Source: Fistularia commersonii
Taxonomy: Eukaryota > Chordata > Actinopteri > Syngnathiformes > Fistulariidae
Length of the DNA stretch: 64,000 nucleotides
NCBI GenBank assembly: GCA_037954325.1
Contig: JBBMNZ010000034.1
Span: 5,981,501 to 6,045,500 of the forward strand
Reading direction: 5' to 3'
Positions within the stretch are counted from its first letter, which is position 1; every line of letters starts with the position of its first letter. Below are positions 22,361-36,900 of this stretch, one piece after another. Under the pieces are notes generated by a model, which was not told where the DNA came from, made no database searches, and saw only the letters and a list, made by a program, of their open reading frames with translations. The position numbers were made by a program, and so were the translations under genes.

Positions 22361-24800
22361 GTATCCTTTGCTTAATGTTAGACATATGGGATTTGATGTG
22401 GTTATCAAGACATGCCATACAACCATTTTTTTTTTTTTTAGTCAAGTGCTCCTTCCTGCTGGAGGAAGACATGAATCCACCCGCCCAAACGGAAGCCTAT
22501 TTCTGCATACAAGGGCAAAAGCCTCCTTAAATTTCTACACTCTTCAGTGATTGTTGTCGCACATGACTATATACAGTGTTTACAACAGCGGTGTCATGTA
22601 CAAAAGAGAAATAAATCTTTACAAATATTTGCATAAGAAAAACAAATGTCTGCTGTTAAAAAACATGATGAAAAGAGGAAGATATCCAGTTATTAAAAAG
22701 CTCTCCCATGACATGGTTAAATGCGATAGGTCCAATGAAACAAAACTTTGGGAACACGCCAGGGATGTGTGCCTAAGTATCACATCTCCGGGCGAAAATC
22801 TCGTCGTACGTAGCATCTCGCTCCGCGGCCGCTAATCGAAGACGCCCAACCGTTGACACGTTGAAGTTTACAAACGGTGTCAAATCGCAAAAAAATACCG
22901 CTTGGCAATCCAATCGCGATACACATTTGGACGACACACATCTTTGCAAACAGAACATCCCCCAACCGGTACCCGGCCCTCAGCCTCATCTCGGCATCAA
23001 GGCGATGCCATTAAAGTGACATCACAGTAGGTGAGAGGAAGTGATGATGTTGCCCAGATATGATATCTTCCTCTAAATCTAGGCCTCTGATCGGTAAATG
23101 AAAGCAGCTCGACAGCAACTTTAGGCCAAATTGTGATTCAGGCACAGATACGATTCAGGCATCATGTCTCCGCTTTACACCAGCACCCTGTTCGGAAAGG
23201 AAAGGAATATATGGAGAGAATATGGTAATCTGAGGTACTTCAGGGTCTAGGGGCACAAAACTGACAGGCTTAAGCATATATTACCCAAACAGTTGTCTCC
23301 TCCTTGCACGTCTGTTTGTTCTTTTCCGTCTGAACAAAACAGTCAGCGAACGAGCAGTACGTGCTCCCTATAATGCATCGCTCAAAATATTCTATGCAAT
23401 CCAGTGGAACAAAAAATGAGAGTGAGAATTAAAATAAAAAAAAAAACCCTCATTACCCTCGTAGGCTCTTACAAACAATGTAAAAAAAGGAAACTGGCAA
23501 AGTTTCACAGCCAAGAAAGAAAACACGTATTCTCAAGGTCACATGGACTTTTGGCAGTTTCGTGATGGATGAGAAATGATCGGAGCATTGACGACGGAAG
23601 CACAAGTCTCTACACTGTCTGCCGCAGTCCACAAACAGACTTTGTTTCTTGGACTCCAAAGCACATTAGGTATACATTTTAGATGATATCTGTTATACGT
23701 CGTGACGGTACGTGAAGATGACCCAGTATAAAAATCCTACAAAATCAATAGTTTCAAAGCTGCGTACTCATCTATCACAAGGGAAGTGTTTGAAAACCGA
23801 TATCTAAAAAGAGAAGATAAGCAAGCACAATAAGAAATGGTAGGCCTTTTTGGCGGATTAGATAAACATCAGTTAATGCATGTTTACTGTTCAATACATT
23901 GACTCGGGGTGAGGTCTGGTCGCACCACCACCATTAGCTGCTTCTCACTATCCATAGTGGACAATGCAGTTTCTGTGGTTGTGATATCAGTATATTAACA
24001 GTCAAAGCTGACTACCGTCTCCACCCTAAAACCCAATAATTCTCCGGGTCATTGCGCATGCTGTTCTTCTGTGTTCTGATATCTTGTGAATATTTGAATG
24101 ACACAAAGCTGAAAATGAAGGAAAGACATTCGAGGGCGTTTTCAAGGAGATTTTAACACGGACGTGTTGTTGAGCATATGTGGTATGTTCTACCGAGCAC
24201 CTTTGATAAGTCTGAGAATACACCAGGGTAAGCACTGAGGCAGGATTCAACAGATTCAGTCACCGAGAGGAGCTGTTTCTGGACCGCAAGATTAGGCCGA
24301 TCACCTTACAATTCCCTCGGGCACCCAGTCACAGACGCAACCTCCTAAAAATCCAATTACCACAAGTAGAAAATAAAGTGCACGTTATGGAGCGATGGTC
24401 TGGGGACGTTGGTCAAATAAAGCGCGGAGGGAAAAAAAACGTCAGTGCCGATATTTACGGTGAGCATTGTGGAAAAGAAAGGGAAAGAATGGGCTTTGAT
24501 AACTAGAGTTATAAGGTTAAAATTTGCATCATATTATTCTGGTCACCATGCACTTGCAGACTCAACAGTAACCCTTCTGTAATGAACTGGAGTGGCGAGG
24601 ACACGTGCGTCTCCACCCTCTCCCCGGCCGAATCATCCCACTTTCCAACAATTAACATTTCGATTCTCTACATATTGTTCCGACGGCAGGGCGGAGCAAA
24701 CCCTTTGTCCGTAATTTGTAGATCCTTTACATTTAGCTTTGGAGTTGCTCACTGAGCACACAGTTTCTTATTGAGTCTTTAGAGTCTGAGACTTCCTTTC

Positions 24801-24806
24801 TTTATT
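24801..24806 (-). terminator. Candidate proximal nav1 poly(A) signal
   Basis: This is AATAAA on the minus strand, about 60 nt after the nav1 stop codon. Use of it would give a very short UTR. Confidence 0.25.
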
Positions 24807-24864
24807 AGGAATAACTGAAAAGTCTATTGTTCCGTAGCTTGACTCGTCAGTCGAGCGCTATCCC

Positions 24865-24960
24865 TCAGACCGTAGCCTGGAGAGCGGGATCCAGACTGCC
24901 CTCTCGTTCCGGTGACTCGATGCAGTTGGCTGACTCCTGAAGCTTCAGCAGCATGGCCAT
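24865..24960 (-). CDS. nav1: nav1 exon Z, last coding exon
   Basis: This exon encodes MAMLLKLQESANCIESPERE and ends SLDPALQATV followed by TGA at 24865-24867. The C-terminal LDPxLQAT pattern matches human NAV1. Confidence 0.95.
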   Translation of the reverse strand: MAMLLKLQESANCIESPEREGSLDPALQATV

Positions 24961-27900
24961 CTGGTGAAAGAGGAAATCACAGAGTGGGTGAACCTGCACT
25001 TGGAAGATTCACAAAGGTGGACGCTTTGTTAACATGAGAATCGTCTCGTGTAGAGTTCTATGAAATTAAGCATAAAAACCGGAGCCTTCTAGACCAGGGG
25101 TCAGGAACCTTTTTGACTGGCGGAGCCATAAAAGCCAATTATTTCAAAATATACTTCATTGAGACCCATATAGTATTTTCAATGTACAATAAATTAAATA
25201 TGTATTACTTTTAATGCGACTTCTGGTGCTGCATGGATTTGTTCGAAGTGTCGCTTCATATTTGACCGTTACATCGATGCAATTTTATCACTGCATATGA
25301 GACATACCGCCGATCCAAATGCAAATTCCTTTGTCCACGCAGCCTGGAATGCTCAGTAATCATTGTCCTTTTTTTCCTTTTCACCATCTTTTCTGTTACA
25401 AGGATAAACTAGCCGGCCATCTAATAAAATTGATTTCTTCACCTGAACCAAATGTGCCATCGGCCATCGGTTCCCGACCCGACCGACGGTTGACCCGTGA
25501 AATTTATCTTCAAATCTAATTTCTGTTTACTATAAAATGACAGTATTATGAAGAAATATCACAAGTATTTTAAAATCAGTTCCAAACTGTTTTTGTTTTT
25601 TTTTCAACTCAAAATTTTCTGGGAGCCATCTGCCGTCACCGGAAGAGCCATATTTGGCTCACGAGCCATAGGTTCCAGACCTATTAAATCTCCCATTTGA
25701 ACCCTCTCACTTTCACGCACCAGTGGGTCCGACTCGAGTGTGCTGGGTGGAGGTGTATCTTTAGGGGGTTTCTTTTCCTCACTGGGTGGCCCTATGCTGG
25801 GGGGAGGTAGGTGAAAGAGCTTGGACTGGTCCTGCTGTGCATTGGGCCAGGGGAGGGTCCCCCTCACCCAGTCCACTGGATCCTCCCATACCGCTTTGTG
25901 CCCGTGCACCTGGGGGCAAGAAACAGAAGCCTATGGTAAAATAGCATATAAAGAGTTTGAGGGACTTTTTGTGGATGCGAATCGTCATCCTTTTAGAATA
26001 AGTCATTTTTTCAGATTTTTTTGGAAACACAAAAAACTGAAACATTTGACACACTCTTGACATAGGCAATTTCTACTAAAGGGGCAGAATGGCACAATCT
26101 GTTTAAATGAGGATGTAGGCAATTTTGCCAGAAGTGGTCAGCATCATGAGGAGATGATTTAGGCAAAAAAGATAAAATGTTTTGTAAAAATATGACTTAG
26201 GCGATTATTCTGAGAGGGTGATGAAATATTATGTCATCACCTTTATGCCGTCCTTTGCTCCCTCTTGCAGGTATGGTATTATGGAGTGGTTCCACAGGTC
26301 GATGAACCACTGCCTGAATTCTGCTACTGATACTGGGCATGACAGGAAGAAGCATGGCCCTGAAAGAGGAAACGGGTTCTTGTTACTGCCTCGCCCCTTT
26401 GAAAATTCCTGGTTTCTGAGCTGAGTCAGTAAATCGAGCTGAAATGATCCAGCGTCTGTTATCTCTCACCTATGAGAAAATCTGAGGTGCTGTGTTTCTC
26501 CAGGAAGGTGTGGAGGTGGTACCAGAGCTGTGGAACCCAGTCCAGAACACTAAGGAGAGCCTGGCGCTTTGCTGCATCTTGCTCCTCCCTCTGGTAGCTT
26601 TCCACAACTTTACGGTGCAGGTATCTCAGTAGGAAGCCGTTGGCCGGTTCCACATTGTTTGAGAATATCACCATTCTGTGGTCACAGGAAAGATGTGTTT
26701 ATTTTGATGGATTTCAAATTTGATTTTAATCGTATCATTTGACTTTGTGATCACCTGAAGCTGAGGTGTAGTCCGTGGTTAGATGACATCTTCACCGACT
26801 GGTTGGTCGTCCCGATGATATAAGGACTGGAAAAACCCACGGATTACATTGCATTTATGTTTCAATACATAGTCTCGTTTGTTGATATGAAATGATCTCT
26901 CAAAGCGACTCACCATCTATGATACTTGCAGGTGAGTGCACCATTAATAAGCTCAGTAATGGCTGTTGCATCGCTTATGTCATCTATGATGACTACCAGC
27001 GGCAATTCTCCTCCACTCTCTCTGTCAATTTGATTTGCTAGATTGGAGAGATATAACTGCAGCTCCTGTGAAAGCAAATATAGGGGAAGTTATATTGTTA
27101 TTTGAGAAGATCCTTGTTGAGATCTCTATAGGGCAGTGCTTCTCAATTATTTTCTGTTAAGCCCCCCCGAAGAAGAAAACATTTCCCACCCCCCCACTCT
27201 CCGCTGCAAATATTATCATTATTTTTAAAATTGTGAGATGTACACCTCTGCATAACATTGTATCCTCAATAAAGAAAAGAAAAAAAGAGAAATATAGATC
27301 AACTTGCAACAAAGAATTACTTTATTAACATTGTTTTCTTAGCCTGTAACAGAAAAGATTTAAAGTGCATCAATGTAAAAAAATTAAATCCTTATGTAAA
27401 CTATAAACATTTTTTGACCGACTCAACCATTTGATACTGAAAAATAAAATCATAAATAAATGAATAAATAACAATAAATTCAAATTGATCAGCATCTCCT
27501 CATCTCCCACCGAAGTCAGTGTGAGGCCAAGCGCTACACACGCTTCGTCATATCTCCTCGTCTTAGCTTTCAGGTGATTTTTTTTGCATCATTATCTTCA
27601 TCTCTCACCGCCTTTCCTATCATCCCATCATCCCTGAGAAATATTTTGAGGGTTTGTCACTGCACTTCGTATCTCCTGCTCTGTGCTGTGTGTGCGAATG
27701 CTCGGTGCAAAAAAAAAACAAAAAACGACACCACAGCGCTGACACTACAACATAACCACGTTCCCCGGGGTCACACGTGCCTCCCCGGCAACGCACCACT
27801 ATTTGAGACACATTGATATAGGGGCTGGCCGGCTGGACTCACCGTCTGTGTTTGACGGTGCATATTGAAGGTCACGGCAGGACTGTGACCCGCGAGAGAC

Positions 27901-30900
27901 GGCTCGTGGTCGGCCTCGGACAAGTTGTTCCGGCTGCGCTGCAGGAGGTAGTGAGCCAGGCGCTGAGCCAGGTAGGTTTTTCCTGTGCCGCTGGGCCCGG
28001 AGAGGACCAGGCGCCTGTGCTTCAGCAACAGGCTGATGTAGTGCAGCATCATGGGCTTAGGAATCAGAGTCTCAAACACCAGTGAGTCGACACATTTTTC
28101 TTTGAGACCTTTGGAGAGCGTGAGAGTGAGAAAGAGAGGGCAAAGTGGTCAGATCGAATTATTTAACAACAGAAAAAAAATACAAAATAACCCTAAAATG
28201 GCCAAAATTCATACCATACAATCTTTTATCTACTTGTCTTTATTATCCAATCATAATTTCCGAAACGGTTCAAGCCTTGAACTTTATAGAATACAATAGC
28301 CTTAATCGCTGTATTTCAACAACACAACAAAATCATATGTCCTCTATTGTAAGTTGCTTTGGATAAAAGCGTCTGCCAAATGCAATCAAATGTAATGTAA
28401 TGTAACAAAAGCTCCATGGTGTAGGGAACAAAAGGAAAAATGGAAAAATGCAACAATATACTATGCAATTTAATAATATACAATGAATAAAAATTGATAC
28501 AATCAAGTGAGCTGTGCAACTGGAGAAATTACTAAAGCTGTTTAAGACACACAAATTTTTCAACATGCTGAGATGAGGTATGATGCAAATATAAGTACAA
28601 ATGCGCTGAGTGAAATAGTACATTGTCCTAAATAAAAACAAATACCTTGAATGTGCATATTTAAACATAGCAGTGCAGTCTCTATATACAGTATATATAA
28701 TTTTTCTCGTCATGATGATAATAGGTGAAATTTACATTTGCCCGCATAACACTGCCACCCCCTACAATCATTAATACTACTAGCTCCAATAATCTTTAAA
28801 TGTATTTATGCTATTAATTTAGCCAGTGAGTTACATTCAAAATATGAATTAATCAAGTTACAGCCTGTAACTGCAACTGTCCATGAGCGCACCACATCAT
28901 CAACTAATGCTTTTCATGTGGGTTTTGAACAGAGCGACTGAAGAGTAAGGCACGGTTCATTGCTGCTTCCAGCAGGAGGCGACCTCTGACCTTTCAGCGA
29001 CACAAAGATGCTCGCCGGACCGCCGCCGAGGCACCGATAGGGTGAGCTCTGGGGTTTGTCCCCTGCAATCACCCTCCGCCCGCTCTGGTTTAGCTGGTAC
29101 ACATGAAGCGAATCACAGGATAAACCAAGACTCATCGTGGGGTCCACTTGAGCCAGATAGTCCTAGAAATAAAACGGAAATACAATTACCACACGTTTGA
29201 GGATCCGTTCACCAAATCGCGCCACATTTGAGACGATCACATCGACAAGGTGAAGGAGAACATTGTCCTACTCTGAAAGTTTTAGCGATGACGGTGTCCA
29301 GACCGGTCCAGTCTGTCCTGGCATTGATCAGCACTGAGCCCAGGTGGTGCTCCTGAGGTGGTTTACTGTCCTGCAGAGAGAGAGCAATTAAAGATTTACG
29401 CTATTTAAACTTACAATGTTTTAAAAATAATTAACTTCTCCAGCAACATAGGGGTGTATATTTACCTCAGTTTGATCTCCAACACGAACCACCACTCGTG
29501 CACACACCTCGTCCCGCTGAGACGGCATACTGAGCCCATCGACTACGGTGATATCTTTAAAGAAAGGAACAACATGTAATGAACACTTTTGAAACAAGAT
29601 GTTCATAAAGGGGACAAATATATCTGGAGAAGTTTCCTGTCATTTACCTGGATCTTTGCAATCGTTCAGGCTGAGGCTGAAGGACTTGGTGAGGGACATG
29701 CTCATCGGCTGTCTCACCGAGGGTCCCAGGAAAGAAGCCAGACCAGTAGGCTGTGAGGTGGAGGAGGTCGGGCCGGAGCCCGGGGGAGGCGGCGGACCCC
29801 CAATTTTCAAATGGTCATTCTCCGCCTTCAGGTTCTCCACTGTCGACTGTAATGCGCGCAGGTGGAGATGGTAAATTGGAGAATACGTTAACATGTCAAT
29901 GCGACGTATCGCAGTCAGACGCACAAACCTGCATGTTGTTCATGGCGTCTCTGAGTTGCTCCAGCTGATGAGCCGAGTTTAAAGCCTCCAGTCGGATGTC
30001 TGTCAGCTCTCGTTCCTTCACCCACAGTTCGGAGCGGAGCTCTGAAACTGCCCGCTCTTCAATCTCTCCCTCTTCATTCAGCTCCATAATTCTGAGGGGA
30101 ACGAGGCGAGGCCGGAACGTCAGTCAAAACTGCAAACTCGACATCCGATTCGATAAATATTCGGAGGCTTACACAGAGGAGGTGGCGGATGTAGAGGGGT
30201 TGAGTGACGTGGGGGGTTTCTCCCCGTCATCTCCTGCCTCGTGAGGCATCTTTGGGGAGTTGGGAGCCGAGGAGTCGGGGGTGACAATTTCCTCGATGTC
30301 AGAGTAGGTTTTGGCACCTTTCTTGATACTGAAGGCCTTGTTAAAGGAGCTCCTTAGCTATAATGAAGATGACATGGAAGGACACAACAGTTAGCCCAAA
30401 ATTCATTGAAGAATATATTGGTTAGAATGTTAATACGAAGAAGTTGTTAGAATCCTTAATATGACACATGCAGATCATGAAAGGAATAGTTACAGCTGTG
30501 CAAAGATTTAGAAATAAATAAATTGGAAGAAATGTCTCTGCTCGCCGCCCATCCTTTCTGGGATCTTCCCTCCACTGTGAGGCCTCTTGGGCACAAGCGG
30601 ATCATTTTACTCCACATTAAACATAAACCGAAAGCTAAGTATTTAATTCAAGAGAGGGATTAGAAAGGTTTCCCTCGTATCAGTCTTGATAAACTCAACA
30701 AGTTCCACTTTGCTTCAGTGAAAAGCCCATGACGTATGTAAGTTAAACTATTCCTTTAGACTTTGAGTCATGTGCTGAAAATAAGCCAATATTATTGTCG
30801 CAGATGGCGGGTCAATCTCAGATGTCAGTTTTACTAAAGGCAAATAGTAAAGACAATATAGCCCTGTGTGAATGCAGAAAAAATGAAATCCACATTTTTA

Positions 30901-33900
30901 AAAAAAAGCTCTGGCGACTAAACGGAGAAATCGACTTTTAATGGGACACCAAGTCTGCTGATTGCCACTCCCACTAAATTATCACCATTTAATCAAATGT
31001 AATATCCACATAAGGGGTGGCCAAATAGTGGCTCAGGAGGTCAATCAGCAGAAATGGGGGGTGCTTGGTGCCGGTTTTGTAGTTTTCATGGTCCATCATG
31101 CTGAACACAATAGAGGGACACAAAACTGTACTTACCTCGAAGACCTGAAAACAGCAAAATAACACAACACAGAGGAGGGAGACACTGGTCATCCTTTGGA
31201 ATGGAGTCATGCTACTTCTTCATGTCATAACAATAAAGTGGACTAAGAACTAAAAAAGCAGGCATTTGTTAGGAATATAGTATCAAATTGGCGGTTTCGG
31301 TTCTTACCCAGCTCTTTTTCTTCTTCTTTTTCGCATCTTGATCCTTCAAGCTGCCCACACTTGACATGCTGGTGAGGCTGTTCAGACTGGAGATGCTTTC
31401 GCATGAGTTCTGACGGTGAATCCGCAGGTCTAGAAACCGAGTGAAATCTATGTCAAACAACAGGCAAAGCGATTAAAACACACAAAGGTAAAGAAACGAT
31501 GGCTTTTCAAACCTTTCATGTTATCTGGGTTGTTTAAAGCTCCTTGTATTACAGCCTGGGCCTCTTCATTCTTGGTCTTCAGGGCTTCGATGGTCTCTCG
31601 CAGTTCCATCAGCTCCGTGTCCTGGACATACATGAGGTAAAAGTGTGTCTTAATCTACGATGTGTCACAAAAAGTGGGGGCCATATAGTTTCAAATACAC
31701 CGGGTCACAAATAAGTTATTATGTTACTAATGTAGTTCAGGCCACAAGGTGATAAATTGAGAGAGAGAAATGTAAATAAATAAATAAAAAAAAACTGTCG
31801 GTGATTCATTGAGAAATTTATTTGTTTTTATTTACACTTTCTATTTCAGAATATTTTTTGTGCGTTGTTGTCCTATGATAAATGTAAAAGGGGCATATCT
31901 TTAAATAACCCATTGATTAATCAGGAGTAAATAATACAACGTCGAATAAAATTCCACAGATAAACATATATGTCCGCAAAAGTCTTATGGGCAACATAAT
32001 GACATTTTAGTTGGCCATAAGTGTTGAGAACTGATATAATACAGAGAATTGAGCAGACCATTTTTTTTCCAATTGCGCTTATTTGTCTAAAATCCCACAC
32101 CGCTGAGCTCGGAGCCCGGCTCTCCTTAAGGTTACAGACACTGAGCTCCTGGCTGAGCTGCACAGGTCAGCGCGCTGGCATGAACAACAAAGGCTTCTCC
32201 AGGAGTTGTCTGGACGGGGCTTTCAGCGGGAGCAGTAAGGCATGAAGTACAGAGAAAGAGAGAGAGAGAGAGAGAGACTCCTCACATTTTAACAGACACA
32301 CACACACACACACACACTGAACACCACCTCGGGCTCTCATCAGTTGATCCACACCAATAATGGTATTAAGGCAGAAGAATGCAGGAATGTGATGACTGGT
32401 GTGAGTGTGAACTGTTTGTGCTCTCATTCAGGCTAAACCTTCACCCATTAGTGTGTTTTTTTTTTTTTTTTTTTCATTTATTGATCCTTCTCACATTATC
32501 ATTCTGTGGGACTGCAGCCTGGGCCCCCTAACCCGCATTCCTCTTCACCGTAGGCTGCAGTCAAAGTCGGTTTGCTCAATGTTAGCACAAATGTTGTTTG
32601 TTAAATACTCCCGACACGCTGATGGAATGCTGCCGGAATTCAAGTTCGCTCATGTCTGTGTGGACGAGTGCGGATGAGATAATACCTTCTGCTCGTGGCT
32701 TAATGAGAGACTCTGCAGCCGGGTTGTCATCAGGGCTAAACTTTGCTCAAATGCAGCAACCAGGTTAGCCTGTTTTGGGAAAATGAGAAAATCACATACA
32801 CCCATTCCGATTATCCACAAATACTACTATTCATAATTAAAAACAACAGACTACGGCATCTACGGTAGTGTGAATTGAAAAACATACGGGGATAAATGGT
32901 TTACTTTATAACGTAACTTAATTTATGATAAAAGTGTTAATTTCGTTCATTGTATTCAAGGTGCCAAAACCCGGATGATATGAAAAGGTGAAAAGGAGCT
33001 GTGCCGTGGACATTCCTCTCCTGCTTAATTTCTCTCATACATAGTCCTTTAGCCCAGAGCAGGAAGGGAGATTTAATTACTTTTTTTTTTTTTCAAAATC
33101 CTTTGTAGAACATATTAATATTGTGAAAAATTGGGTACATCTCAGTCATTAATCCTGAGCGCAGTGGGTTTGTGATCTCTCCATCTGTTATGCCCATTTT
33201 ACCGTCTTCACATAATAAGGTCAGTGGACTCACAATGCTTTCGAGGTAAAACGACCTTGTAAGTAGGGGAGAAAGGGCAAGGCGTGCACATGTGTGTGTG
33301 CATAGAGGTGTAAATGAGTTGGGGAGAGGCTCAGAAAGACGACAGGATTATTCCGCCCCCCCGGGTGAATGAGATATTTGCTGACTACATTGAAAAGGTC
33401 TATGGCTTCGAACGTCTGTTTTCTGCGTATTTTTTTTTCTGAGGTTTAAATTTGACTTTTTACCATGTGAACAGATCAGAGTTAACAATGGAGTGGATTT
33501 AATGAGTGAATAAAACAAGAAAAAATGAGACATGGTGAGAGTCTATATCTTGCTACATCAACAAATTACACATTTTTTTCAGTTTTTCTGATTTGAAGTT
33601 TGCAGGATTGTAATCAGATCCAAAAATTCAATTGTTTTAGGGAAGATTTATTTTTGTTTGTTTTAAAGCTGGGTTGCGGCAATGACTATACAATAGCAGG
33701 ATTGGACACATTAGACTGATTTAGGAATAGAATACACAACAACTGCATATCATAATCACTAAAGTGGACTGAGAGCTGACAGGCAGACGTCTGTTATTGA
33801 CAGATTGAGACAGAGTCAGCTTGGGATTGTGGTTGTATTATATGGTATGTTAGACCTCGGAGGCTATTTTTTTTGTAATCTTTCTATGCTGTTGGTCTTT

Positions 33901-36900
33901 TCATAGGATCTTCTTGACAGTACAAAACGTGTAGAATGCTGCTGGTCTTATCCTGGGCCTCGCCCCAATGACTTGATTGACATCATGATTTTTGTGACAT
34001 GAATTCCAAGTAAACTGTAGTCATTATGGACTGAATGACAGCAGCCAATCACTACTCACATTGGCTGTCAGCTGGGTGGTTAGGTTGGACACTTTCTCCT
34101 GGGACGATTCCAGCTCCCTCCTCAGCTTGCGAATTTGCTGTGAGGAAAAAAACGGTTTGCTGCTTCATGACAAGATCACAAAGGCTGACAGTGGGTGATA
34201 CGAGGCAAGTGCTTGAATAGGTTATTGTTTATGGGATGAATGACGGACTTGTCCCCACGTAGACGGCCAGGATGAAAGTGACAGATGGGAGCTGAGAAGT
34301 GGGACAGGGAAGGGAACGCTTACCTCTCCCTGAATCCTTTCCTCAGCCTTTAGATGCAGCAGGAATGAAAGTCAAGATATTAGAGAAAGACTAGAAGTAC
34401 CGAAGGAGAGGAGAGACGATTCCTAACGTCAATCGTGAGGGAGGAAGGAAATGTCAGGCATCCACGTGCATGCGAACAAAAACACCTCATACACTTCTTA
34501 ATATCTGACAAGAAATGATAGCTACCTGTGTCTGTATGCCGCTGACACTCACCGAGGAGTAGCTGGAAGACGCATTGGAAGCCAAGGAGATAACAGACCC
34601 ATGAACTGAAAAGAAACGACAAAATGCACCATTGGAGAAATATCAATTTAATGGGCTCATGACAAAGCAGAGCAGGTTTCTAAAAATATATCATTTAATA
34701 ACCGCACCTTCGTCATTGGGCTCTTTGTCCCTGAATGAGCCCGAGCGAATCATCCCCATGCTGCGAGGACGTTCAGCCAGCGACAGCGTGCTGCCGAGCG
34801 GAGACGCACCATAGAGCTCCAGCGATGCTTCATGCGTCGGGATGCTGTTAGACCGGGTCATCCTTGGAGGTCCTCCGACAGGACTGGGTACTGATCCAAC
34901 AGTAGAGGGGCCAAAGCATGTCATTCTCCATGACATATAAAACGTATACAAATTGTCCATACCGCAGTTTTGTTCACAAATTCTTTCTAACATTTGTTAT
35001 CATGGATCGGTACGAACCCATACTGGTCTTTGAGGAGCGTGGCAGGGAGGTTGGCGAGGAGAGCATTGGCAGGGTGAGTGAGTCCGTCATACTGAGAACA
35101 GTATGAGAGTGTCTCCTCTCTCCTTTCTCCTTTCCATCCTCCTCAGGCTGGGAGGCACCACAGAAACTACACAGATGGAGGGCAGTGTCACTGCTGATCG
35201 TAATAAAGGCTACATGACATTGAATGCTATGGAGGAGAGAATATACACACACAAACACACACACCTACACACGCACAAACAGCACACAATACAAGGACTG
35301 TCTTTGCTACGCCACTAATAGTTGGTGTGATACAAAGTGGAATAAACGAAATAATATAGTACTGTAAATTAACTGCAGTTATCGTCAGATGAGACTTTTG
35401 TCTGAACTTCATTATTTGGAATAACTTTTAACCGCGCCAACATCGATCTTTGCATGATCCATATGCATATTTTATACATATGTATTTGATACATATGTAT
35501 TTACACAAATGTATATGTGTATCAACTTACCTTGAACCTTTCTTTGGGAGTGTATTTCGGTCTCTCTGAGAACTGTGAAGATTAAACACTGGCATTATTA
35601 CATATTACTTCTGGCACAACACTGACCATAGTCCTTTAGTAATGATACATTTACACACTCGCATTCTGTGTGGATATGAATAGATGTGCATACATGTTGC
35701 ATTTGCTTGGTGTTTGAGCTAATGATGTACATATGTTTTTGTTTTATATGAAATTTAAGAATCCAAGTGAAAAGTTGTCTAACATCACATAAAATTATTA
35801 TTTTATTGTTTACAACACATCCTATTTGGCACATCAGTAAGCATCGAGTAGTAGCTCGTAGTCGACTTCAGATCATTTGTGATTCATGAAATGAGTTTTG
35901 CTATGTTGCATCCATTTCTTGATTAGAAACGTCAGTGAAATGTTTGACCCGGGCGTGCAGAACATTTACGCTTCCCCATTACAACCTCCCCCCTTGAATG
36001 TGAAGCATGAAAACGCAGTTCCCAACCTGACCACTAGATGAAGCCACTGTGTAGCAGAAGCTTATAGATGGCGAAACATCTGCTTTGCATGTGTGCCTTC
36101 TGTATATTTGCGCAGCTATAAATTGCTTCATGTTTAACATATGTGTGTATCAACACAATTACATCTCACCTGTCTGTGACGGTCATGGCGACTTTACTTC
36201 CAGAGCTCCAGCTAGTGGGAGTGCCTCTGTCTTCTTGCCTATCTTTATCTCTGGAATCAGTGGTGGCGTAACCTCTCGCCGAATTCTCCCCGTCTTTCTC
36301 CCTCTCCTGCAGCTCTGGGGCCAGGCTCATCTGCAATGGCAGTGACTCCATGCTGCGATGGACCCCGGAAAGTCGTGGGTAGAGAAGGGGAGAGTTGCTT
36401 CCTGCGCTTCCCTGAACCCCCAGAGAAGTCATTTGCCTGGGTCCCAACCCCATCCCCGTGTCTTGAAAACAAGCCGAAGAGTTGACGTTTAGCATGGGAG
36501 CAGGACTGGGGGTTAGGCAGTGGCTTGAGGAGCTACCCCCGGAGCTAGCAAGGTCTTGGAGCTTTGAGTAGGGAGGGATCTTCGGAGGCAAGTCTTGAAC
36601 TCCAACCTCCAGGCTGTTTGAGTTCAGCTTGTCAAGCTGGGCGACGGAGGGAGGCTTTGACAGACTCCGTATACCAGATAATCTGAAAGACAAAAACACG
36701 ACGCTTTTAATGTGTCATTTTGTATGTTGAAAAAGAGCGATACAACGGCACCAAGAAATCAAAGCTTGCGCGTTTCATTTTAGTAAATGAACTTTAGTAC
36801 CTGTGTGTGCTGGGTGAGGGTAAATCTGTGCCCTTGCCACTGCTGGGAGGCTTCAGTCCCTGGAGCTTCCCTCCATTCTCTGACAGCACCTGAGCAGGAT

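Larger units (their letters stand above)
22355..24864 (-). other. nav1: Probable nav1 3' untranslated region
   Basis: No exon or recognisable repeat is visible between the nav1 stop and the mybph promoter. The only AATAAA signals I noticed on the minus strand are at 24801-24806, about 60 nt after the stop, and at 22355-22360. The second would give a UTR of about 2.5 kb ending about 200 nt before the mybph TATA-like box. The extent is inferred. Confidence 0.4.

Noticed and set aside
31921..32163. Minus-strand frame beginning MQLSQELSVCNLKES after a CAG acceptor-like site
   Set aside because: nav1 exon K joins exon L in phase 0 with a sequence matching human NAV1, so no exon is needed between them. 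No homology was seen.
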